Source: Paracoccaceae bacterium
GTDB lineage: Bacteria > Pseudomonadota > Alphaproteobacteria > Rhodobacterales > Rhodobacteraceae
NCBI GenBank assembly: GCA_020637675.1
Contig: JACKKD010000003.1
Location: 868,001 to 932,000 of the forward strand
DNA length: 64,000 nucleotides
Reading direction: 5' to 3'
Shown here: piece after piece, positions 58,616 to 64,000 of the stretch
How positions within the stretch are numbered: the stretch's first letter is position 1
Layout of the letters: every line of letters begins with the position of its first letter
Made by a program: the position numbers and the translations under genes
The notes under the pieces: model-generated
The model's database searches: none
What the model saw: the letters and a program-made list of their open reading frames with translations, nothing else
Told to the model about the DNA's origin: nothing

Positions 58616-58807
58616 TCACAAGCCACCGAAACCGCTTCCCACAGCGGCGCTGGCCCCGAGCAATGCAGCGGCACAGACAACCCCGTTCACAAATCCCGTC
58701 GACACGAGCAAAAGGCGCGGCATCCGCGGCCGATCGGCGGAAGACTCCTCGGGTCGATCCCCGAAATATCGGGAAACAAAATCAAACACGTTCGCAACCT
58801 TACGCAT
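58616..58807 (-). CDS. small one-helix membrane protein
   Basis: A 63-residue protein: an amphipathic charged start (MRKVANVFDFVSRYFGDRPE), a basic connector and one hydrophobic helix (GFVNGVVCAAALLGASAAVG). The ribosome site (GAGTGAG) is weak and an ATG one codon upstream is possible. Its first 60 bases are AT-richer than the neighbourhood. It lies in front of the two-helix protein gene in the same direction, and the pair may form one short operon convergent with the MFS gene. Confidence 0.45.
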   Translation of the reverse strand: MRKVANVFDFVSRYFGDRPEESSADRPRMPRLLLVSTGFVNGVVCAAALLGASAAVGSGFGGL

Positions 58808-59001
58808 CATCTCACTCGTTAGTCAGTCAAATCAGATGGTTGCGAGTATGACCGGTAAGCACCTCTGGATGCAGTTGTCTTGTTGGACAGGTCCACGGAG
58901 CCAGCTGCGGACAATTGGGTCGGCCGGCGTCGGTTCGTCCTCCCGCGCGCTAAAGTCGGCCAGATTCAAGACACGGCGCTGCCGGGATTCCGCCCGATGC
59001 G

Positions 59002-59283
59002 TTACCGCTTTCGGCGTTTCGCAGGAAGGTCCGCTTCGGTGAATGTTCCTTGCGCCGAGACGCGGAGGACATGGGCCGGCCGTCGATCCGGTGGACCGAG
59101 GGCCGCGGCGAGACCCCGGAGCGCAAGGGGAGGGGGGGCGGAATGACGGATAGGCACAGGATCGGGCGCCGCACCGAGGTCGTCGGCATCTCCCCGAACG
59201 ACGAAGCCGTCGCCCCATTTCGCCGTGGTGTCCTCAGCAGGCTGGTTCGCGCCGAACATCGCGGCGACGATCAGCAACAGCAT
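59002..59283 (-). CDS. possible small exported hypothetical protein
   Basis: A 93-codon frame with a short hydrophobic start (MLLLIVAAMFGA) and a Pro/Arg-rich remainder. GGGGAAG lies about 10 bases before the ATG, and third positions of the first 25 codons are G/C-biased; the second half is not. It could be a real gene, a gene truncated by the nearby IS, or chance. The rest of the gap from 58811 to 59429 holds nothing else I can support. Confidence 0.3.
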   Translation of the reverse strand: MLLLIVAAMFGANQPAEDTTAKWGDGFVVRGDADDLGAAPDPVPIRHSAPPPLALRGLAAALGPPDRRPAHVLRVSAQGTFTEADLPAKRRKR

Positions 59284-59429
59284 CGAGAGTCACTTCCCCG
59301 GTCGTCGATCCGGAGATAAGGTTGCGGCTCGGAGGAGGCACGACTTGGCCGACGCGTCACGGCACATTCCGCGAGTGGTGGCGACAGACGAATGCGAACC
59401 AGTCTCAGCAAGGACAGGATGGCTGTCCC

Positions 59430-60134
59430 TTATCCCGCGCAGAGACCACGCCACTCGGCAAGAGCGGCACTGCGGTTTCGTTCGAAACTGGTTCGTGGGT
59501 GGAGACTGCGTTCCGTGTTGAAGAGGTTGTGGACCGAGGCGTGGACGGATGCGAATTTCTGGAGCGTTCGCATCCGCCGGAAGCGGACCATCGCCCGCTC
59601 CCGCCTTCCGAACGGCTGGTGCGAGTTCTCCGCCCGGTTGTTCATCCACCGGCCGGTTTGCTGGCGATCACGAATGCCGAGTTCGCAGAGCGCGGCGCCA
59701 TAAGTGCGCAGCCGGTCAGTCACGAGTTCACCGGCGCCGCCGTGTCGCTTCAGCGATTTCTTGAGGAATTTCAGCGCTGCTTTCTTGTCACGCTTCTTGG
59801 TGACGAAGCTCTCGAGCACCTCACCTTCATGATCGACCGCTCGCCAAAGGTAATGAAGTTCGCCGTTGATCTTCACGAAAACCTCGTCGAGATGCCAACG
59901 CCATCGGCTCGAGCGCATGCCCTGGACGCGCCGATTGCGGATCTCCCTGGCGAACATCGGCCCGAACCGATGCCACCAGAACCGCACTGTCTCGTGGCTG
60001 ATGTCGATGCCGCGCTCGTGCAACAGGTCCTCGACATTCCGCAGCGAGAGCGGAAAGCGGATGCACATCATCACCGCCAGGCGGATCATCTCGGGCGAGG
60101 TCTTGAAGTAGCGGAATGGAGAACGCTGGGTCAT
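59430..60134 (-). CDS. IS6-family (IS240-type) transposase, intact
   Basis: A 234-residue DDE transposase of the IS6/IS240 family, full length and uninterrupted. RYFKTSPEMIRLAVMMCIRF and GIDISHETVRFWWHRFGPMF form the N-terminal recognition part. The catalytic triad is Asp83 (WHLDEVFVKI), Asp140 (LVTDRLRTYG) and Glu169 (NNRAENSHQP), with the usual 29-residue Asp-Glu spacing. IS6 elements move by replicative cointegrate formation and often bracket imported DNA. I could not define the terminal inverted repeats by eye; only one copy is in the window. It abuts a serine-recombinase remnant. Confidence 0.92.
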   Translation of the reverse strand: MTQRSPFRYFKTSPEMIRLAVMMCIRFPLSLRNVEDLLHERGIDISHETVRFWWHRFGPMFAREIRNRRVQGMRSSRWRWHLDEVFVKINGELHYLWRAVDHEGEVLESFVTKKRDKKAALKFLKKSLKRHGGAGELVTDRLRTYGAALCELGIRDRQQTGRWMNNRAENSHQPFGRRERAMVRFRRMRTLQKFASVHASVHNLFNTERSLHPRTSFERNRSAALAEWRGLCAG

Positions 60135-60184
60135 CCCAAGACGCTAGTCAGCCCCCTGCCCCGACGCAAGCCGAGGTCCTCTGA

Positions 60185-60364
60185 CACCGCCTCGCCGAGC
60201 GCTACCTCGCGCGGATCCTGCACCTCGCCGGTCTCTCGCCGCGCATCCAGGCCGCCATTCTCGACGGGACCCAGCCGGCCGAACTCACGCTCGAGCGCCT
60301 CGCCACGATCCAGCTTCCGCTCGACTGGTTGGCGCAGGAACGGCTCCTCGGCTTTGCCCGCTGA
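60185..60364 (+). pseudogene. serine site-specific recombinase, C-terminal fragment
   Basis: A 59-codon open stretch after an in-frame stop with no start: HRLAERYLARILHLAGLSPR, then IQAAILDGTQPAELTLERLA and LPLDWLAQERLLGFAR before the stop. This is the characteristic tail of the large alphaproteobacterial recombinase family (YVARIL-LA-LAPDIVEAIL-G-QP-LT ... LPLDW-EQRRLLGF, from memory). The resolvase and recombinase domains are absent, apparently lost at or before the insertion of the IS6 element 50 bases to the left. Confidence 0.7.
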
Positions 60365-60696
60365 GCGGTTTCCCTGCTCGGGGCAATTCTTTCCCTGATC
60401 GGCCGAATTCCTTCCCTGTTCGATCGCGCAGGGAATTGTCCGGGCAAGCCATTGTAATGGCTGCGTGAATCCTGGCGCCAATCGGTGAAAACGGCCGCGA
60501 ACTCGGAAAATTCGCTGAAAATCCGGCCGGAACAGCGAAAGCGCACCGGGCGTTCGGGCCAGGAGAGACGGCCCGCCGTTTTGGTGCGGAACCGCCCGCT
60601 ACCGTGCGTCTCTCTGCTCTGACGGGATTGGTAACTGCCCGGAATCGCGCGGGAATTCCGCGGGAAATCGGCGACAGGGAATGAGACGGGGTGCGG
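60365..60696. other. gene-free stretch between recombinase remnant and tRNA-Ser
   Basis: Contains the 21-bp tandem repeat described separately and, further right, AT-richer patches (GAAAATTCGCTGAAAATCC). No gene seen. It probably belongs to the former recombinase-borne element. Confidence 0.5.
60369..60431. repeat. 21-bp tandem repeat, three degenerate units
   Basis: Units start at 60369, 60390 and 60411. The first two are tttccctgNtcggNNNaattc; the third keeps cttccctgNtcg. An inverted CAGGGAA follows at 60429-60435. A period of two helical turns directly behind a recombinase gene end is what recombinase-binding subsites or iterons look like. Confidence 0.6.
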
Positions 60697-60786
60697 TGGC
60701 GGAGTGGAAGGGATTCGAACCCTCGAGACGGTTTCCCGCCTGCACCCTTAGCAGGGGTGTGCCTTCGACCACTCGGCCACCACTCC
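60697..60786 (-). tRNA. tRNA-Ser (anticodon GCT)
   Basis: 90 nt with encoded CCA. Acceptor GGAGTGG pairs with CCACTCC. A long class II variable arm (GCAGGCGGGAAACCGTC) is present. The anticodon loop is CTGCTAA, anticodon GCT, reading AGC/AGT. T-arm GAGGGTTCGAATCCCTT. It lies next to a recombinase remnant and an IS. Confidence 0.95.
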
Positions 60787-60937
60787 GCCTGCCCGTTTAA
60801 TGGCGGGCGCCGGGCGGAGCAAGGGGAAACCGGCGTCCAGCCGGCGTCCGGTAGCCGTCGGATCTTCGTCCGGCATCCGCTGCGACAATCTCTCGACGGC
60901 GGTTCCCAGGGGCGAGGCACGACGAAGCCCGCAAAGC

Positions 60938-60971
60938 TGCTTGACAGGGATCGCGCGTCAAGCAACTATAC
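60938..60971 (+). promoter_or_regulatory. promoter with 8-bp inverted-repeat operator for the second TMADH/MttB pair
   Basis: TGCTTGAC-N11-GTCAAGCA (60938-60945 with 60957-60964) is a perfect 8-bp inverted repeat. Its left arm contains the -35-like TTGACA (60941-60946), and CTATAC (60966-60971) could be the -10, with a long 19-base spacer typical of activator-dependent promoters. The ATG lies 23 bases further. Confidence 0.6.
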
Positions 60972-60993
60972 GAAAGTTCAACAAGGAGCGCTT

Positions 60994-63066
60994 ATGGCCC
61001 GCAAGGCGCGTTTCGACATCCTGTTCGAACCGGTCCGGATCGGTCCCAAGACCGCGCCCAACCGCTTCTTCCAGGTGCCTCACGCGTCCGGCATGACCAA
61101 TGCCAACCCGCATGTCCGCGCGGCCTTCCGCGGCATGAAAGCCGAAGGCGGCTGGGGCGTCGTCTCGACCGGCGCCTGTTCGGTGCATCCAACGTCGGAC
61201 GACAGCCCGTTTCCCTTTGCTTCGCTCTGGGACGAGGCCGATGTCCGTGCCCATGCGGTGATGACCGAGGCGGTGCATGCCCATGGCGCGCTTGCGGCGG
61301 TGGAGCTCTGGCACGGGGGGGCGGCGGCGGTGAACCGGACGACGCGGCATGCACCCCTTTCGCCCTCCGGTGTGCCCTGGATGGCCACCCATGTCGGCTT
61401 CATGTCCTCGGCGCGGCCGCGGGTGATGGATCGGGGCGATATCCGCGACCTGATCCGCTGGCATGCCGAGGCCGCCGTGCGCGCCGAGCAGGCCGGGTTC
61501 GACATCCTCTACGTCTATGCCGGGATGGGCTATCTGCCATACCAGTTTCTCCTTGCCGACTACAACCGCCGCACCGACGCCTACGGCGGATCGCCTGGCA
61601 ACCGGGTGCGGCTTGTCGCGGAACTGATCGACGCGGTGCGCGAGGCGACCCACGGGCGCTGCGCCGTCGCGTTGAGGATCTCGCTGCAGGAACTGAGGTC
61701 GCGCCCGTCCGACTCCGCCCCATCGGAGGCGCACGAGGTGATCGCGCTCCTGAAGGACGCGCCCGACCTCTTCGACGTGAAGATGGACTATTCAGCGACC
61801 GACTGCGCGCCCTCGCGCTTCGCGTCCGAAGGCAGCCACGAGCCGGTGGTCGATTTCGTCAGGAAGCTGACCGACAGGCCGGTCGTCGGCGTCGGCCGCT
61901 TCACCTCGCCCGACACGATGGTCTCAATGGTCCGGCGCGGTGTGCTGGACCTGATCGGCGGCGCGCGACCCTCCATCGCCGATCCTTTCCTGCCGCGGAA
62001 GATCGACGAGGGGCGCGAGGACGAGATCCGCGAATGCATCGGCTGCAACATCTGCATCTCTTCCTGGCACGACGGGGTCTGGGTCCGCTGCACGCAGAAC
62101 CCCACGGCCGGCGAGGAATGGCGGCGCGGCTGGCATCCGGAGACCGTTCGGCGGGACGGCGCGGGTTCCGTACTGGTCGTCGGCGGCGGTCCGGCGGGGC
62201 TTGAGGCGGCGTTGACGCTGGGGCGGCGCGGCTTCCGGGTGACGCTGGCCGAGGCCCGACGCGAGTTCGGCGGGCGGCTTCTGTGGGAATCGCGGTTGCC
62301 GGGCCTCCGGCAATGGTTCCGGGTCGTGGATTACCGGCTCGGCCAGTTGCGGCGGATGGCCAACGTGTCGCTACATGCCGAAAGCCCGATGGGGCCCGAG
62401 GAGGTGCGCGACTTCGGCGCGGATCATGTCGTCGTGGCGACAGGTGCGCGCTGGACGGCGAACCTCTGCGGCGCGAACGAAATCCCCACGGTGCCGCTCG
62501 TCGCTCCGCGCGTCTACACGCCCGACGACATCGCCGCCGGCGTCGCCATCGCGGGGCCGGTCGCCGTCTTCGATTTCGACAACTACTACATGGGTTCGGC
62601 CATCTCCGAGCATCTGGCGGCGCAGGGGCTCCAGACGACCTATGTCACAAGCGCCGGTTCGGCGCAGGCCTGGGGCGTCATGACGAACGAGCAGCCGCAG
62701 GTCCACCAGGCCTTCCGCCGGGCCGGGATCGGTTGCCGGACGCTTCAGGTCGTCGAGGGCTTCGACGGCGAGAGTCTGGCGCTTTCGCACGTCTTCAGCG
62801 GCGAGCGGCAGGAAATCGCTGCGCGGTCGCTTGTGATCGTCGGCCAGAGGGAGGGTGGATCGCCGCTTTACGATGCACTTCGGGACGGCGGAGCCCCGGT
62901 CGTCCTGACCGGCGATGCCAACGCGCCGGGCGCCGTCGCGCATGCGGTCTGGCAGGCGCATCGCGCGGCGCGCGAGCTTGCCGCCGCGCCCTCCGCCATC
63001 TCTGTGCGCCGCGACGCGCCCTTCGCCATGCGCGATCTCGGGCCCGGGCGGGAGGCGGCCGAATGA
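60994..63066 (+). CDS. trimethylamine dehydrogenase-like iron-sulfur flavoprotein (copy 2, altered active site)
   Basis: A 690-residue paralogue of the 40-kb flavoprotein: FMN barrel, CIGCNIC-x11-C cluster, and Rossmann domains (VVGGGPAGLEAALTLGRRG). Against TMADH from memory, three key residues have changed: the covalent-FMN Cys is Ala31 (RFFQVPHASG), the bowl Tyr is Ala61 (VSTGACS), and the catalytic His is Met178 (YAGMGYL). The tryptophan after the cluster is kept (CISSWHD). FMN should be non-covalent and substrate or chemistry different from copy 1. AAGGAG is 6 bases before the ATG. The MttB-like gene overlaps its stop (ATGA). Confidence 0.86.
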   Translation: MARKARFDILFEPVRIGPKTAPNRFFQVPHASGMTNANPHVRAAFRGMKAEGGWGVVSTGACSVHPTSDDSPFPFASLWDEADVRAHAVMTEAVHAHGALAAVELWHGGAAAVNRTTRHAPLSPSGVPWMATHVGFMSSARPRVMDRGDIRDLIRWHAEAAVRAEQAGFDILYVYAGMGYLPYQFLLADYNRRTDAYGGSPGNRVRLVAELIDAVREATHGRCAVALRISLQELRSRPSDSAPSEAHEVIALLKDAPDLFDVKMDYSATDCAPSRFASEGSHEPVVDFVRKLTDRPVVGVGRFTSPDTMVSMVRRGVLDLIGGARPSIADPFLPRKIDEGREDEIRECIGCNICISSWHDGVWVRCTQNPTAGEEWRRGWHPETVRRDGAGSVLVVGGGPAGLEAALTLGRRGFRVTLAEARREFGGRLLWESRLPGLRQWFRVVDYRLGQLRRMANVSLHAESPMGPEEVRDFGADHVVVATGARWTANLCGANEIPTVPLVAPRVYTPDDIAAGVAIAGPVAVFDFDNYYMGSAISEHLAAQGLQTTYVTSAGSAQAWGVMTNEQPQVHQAFRRAGIGCRTLQVVEGFDGESLALSHVFSGERQEIAARSLVIVGQREGGSPLYDALRDGGAPVVLTGDANAPGAVAHAVWQAHRAARELAAAPSAISVRRDAPFAMRDLGPGREAAE

Positions 63067-64000
63067 CCCCGCGCCGACGCCAGCGTGCGGAACGCAAGGG
63101 TGGCACCATCCAGCCTGCGTTCGGCCAGCGACCGCGCCCCTACGATCCGGTGGCGGTGCTGAGTACCGATCAGGTCGCGGCGATCCACGGCGCGGGCCTC
63201 GAGATTCTGGCCCGGATCGGGATGCGGGTGCTCGACGGACACGCGCGGGGACTGTTCCGCGGCTCGGGGGCCGAGGTCGCGGGCGATATCGTGCGGCTCG
63301 ATCCCGGACTCGTGGAGGAGCGGCTCGCGACCGTCCCTGCCCGCTTCCCGCTGCACGCCCGCAACCCCGCCCATGATGTCACGGTCGGCGCCGATCTCTG
63401 CGTCTACGCCTCGGTCGGCGGGCCGGCCTATGTGATGGACAACGACCGCGGGCGGCGCGACGGCAGCTTGGCCGAGATGTGCGATTACCTGCGGCTCGTG
63501 CAGGTGCTGAACGTGATCCATCAGGAGGGCGGCGGGCCGTTCGAGCCGATGGACTTGCCCGCCAATACCCGGCATCTGGACATCTACCGCGCCCAGATCG
63601 GGCTTCTCGACAAGACATGGCAGGGCCAGACATTGGGCCGGGCGCGGACGATGGACGGAATCGAGATGGCGGCGATCGCACTCGGGACCACGCCGGAGGG
63701 ACTTGCCGAGCGACCCGCGCTTCTCGGGGTCATCAACACCAACTCGCCCCTGCAACTCGACATTCCGATGGCCGAGGGGCTGATCGCCATGGCCGAGCAT
63801 GGCCAGGCGCTCGCGATCACGCCCTTCACGCTGGCGGGCGCGATGGCTCCGGTGACGCTTGCGGGCGCGCTCGCACAGCAGCATGCCGAGGCGCTGGCCG
63901 GCATCGTCCTGACCCAGATCGTGCGACCCGGCGCGCCGGTGCTCTACGGCGGCTTCACCTCGAACGTCGACATGCGTTCGGGCGCGCCGGCCTTCGGCAC
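63063..64000 (+). CDS. MttB-superfamily methyltransferase (copy 2), 3' end outside window
   Basis: The frame stays open to the right edge (312 codons visible). MTPRRRQRAERKG is followed by the MttB barrel start: AGLEILARIGMRVLDGHARG, VYASVGGPAYVMDNDRGRR, HQEGGGPFEPMDLP and FTLAGAMAPVTLAGALAQQH, as in trimethylamine methyltransferase-superfamily proteins. No pyrrolysine codon occurs in the visible part. It overlaps the TMADH-like gene by 4 bases, so it is translationally coupled, in the reverse gene order to the 40-kb pair. It is clearly a distant paralogue, not a recent copy. Confidence 0.85.
   Translation, partial: MTPRRRQRAERKGGTIQPAFGQRPRPYDPVAVLSTDQVAAIHGAGLEILARIGMRVLDGHARGLFRGSGAEVAGDIVRLDPGLVEERLATVPARFPLHARNPAHDVTVGADLCVYASVGGPAYVMDNDRGRRDGSLAEMCDYLRLVQVLNVIHQEGGGPFEPMDLPANTRHLDIYRAQIGLLDKTWQGQTLGRARTMDGIEMAAIALGTTPEGLAERPALLGVINTNSPLQLDIPMAEGLIAMAEHGQALAITPFTLAGAMAPVTLAGALAQQHAEALAGIVLTQIVRPGAPVLYGGFTSNVDMRSGAPAFG

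Noticed and set aside
59320..60201. Terminal inverted repeats of the IS6 element (GCTCGG-rich ends near 59328 and 60200)
   Set aside because: Only about 12 of 20 positions agree and the right copy lies inside the recombinase remnant, so the ends are not defined.
1..64000. CRISPR arrays, rRNA genes, replication origin
   Set aside because: No regularly spaced 25-40 base repeats with unique spacers, no rRNA-like sequence and no DnaA-box cluster were seen; the only tandem repeat is the 21-bp one at 60.4 kb.

Overview
The window is a GC-rich (mostly about 65-70 %) chromosomal segment of an alphaproteobacterium, most likely Rhodobacteraceae/Paracoccaceae (Rhodobacter/Defluviimonas/Albidovulum type). 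Pointers are the 1151-residue alphaproteobacterial SMC, a VPLPA-CTERM surface protein, the COQ9, NDUFS4-like and DUF2125 proteins, the DUF1127 protein and the gene style. No species is claimed.

Layout. 1-29 kb is mainly core chromosome: SMC, bS21, COQ9, a quinone oxidoreductase, an orphan ParA, UvrB, a MerR/MFS divergon, an NDUFS4-like complex I subunit, tRNA-Arg, and LeuB. It is interrupted by an AT-rich two-gene insert right behind uvrB (12.4-13.2 kb) and by a seven-gene leftward operon (20.7-27.8 kb). That operon has two dehydrogenases, two alpha/beta hydrolases, an MFS carrier, an enolase-superfamily dehydratase and a PfkB kinase, which fits oxidative sugar or sugar-acid breakdown. 29-32 kb holds a Na/Pi cotransporter, a DMT transporter and tRNA-Pro followed by an IS256-type transposase remnant.

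32.4-39.9 kb is a tight operon resembling hydrogenase-4/formate hydrogenlyase (HyfB, C, E, F, G, I order). The large subunit has lost at least three of the four nickel-binding cysteines, so it should be an energy-converting hydrogenase-related (Ehr-type) ion-pumping oxidoreductase rather than a hydrogenase. 40-43.5 kb and 61-64 kb each carry a trimethylamine-dehydrogenase-like flavoprotein paired with an MttB-superfamily methyltransferase. The two flavoproteins differ at key active-site positions. Between them, 43.9-49.8 kb is a hydroxyproline-type catabolic cluster (GntR, DapA-family, D-amino-acid dehydrogenase-like, two SDRs, proline-racemase-family enzyme with a Ser/Cys pair).

50.4-58.3 kb is a compact thiol/redox module: a DUF1127 protein, an OmpR-type DNA-binding protein without receiver, OsmC, two flavoproteins, two tiny proteins, a cysteine synthase-glutaredoxin fusion and an MFS carrier. 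Three of its transcription units share an upstream GAAAC-N4-GAAAC repeat plus a third GAAAC placed 23 or 33 bp on. This is the best candidate here for an undescribed regulon. 58.4-60.8 kb is a mobile-DNA scar: small membrane proteins, an intact IS6-family transposase, the tail of a serine recombinase, a 21-bp tandem repeat and tRNA-Ser.
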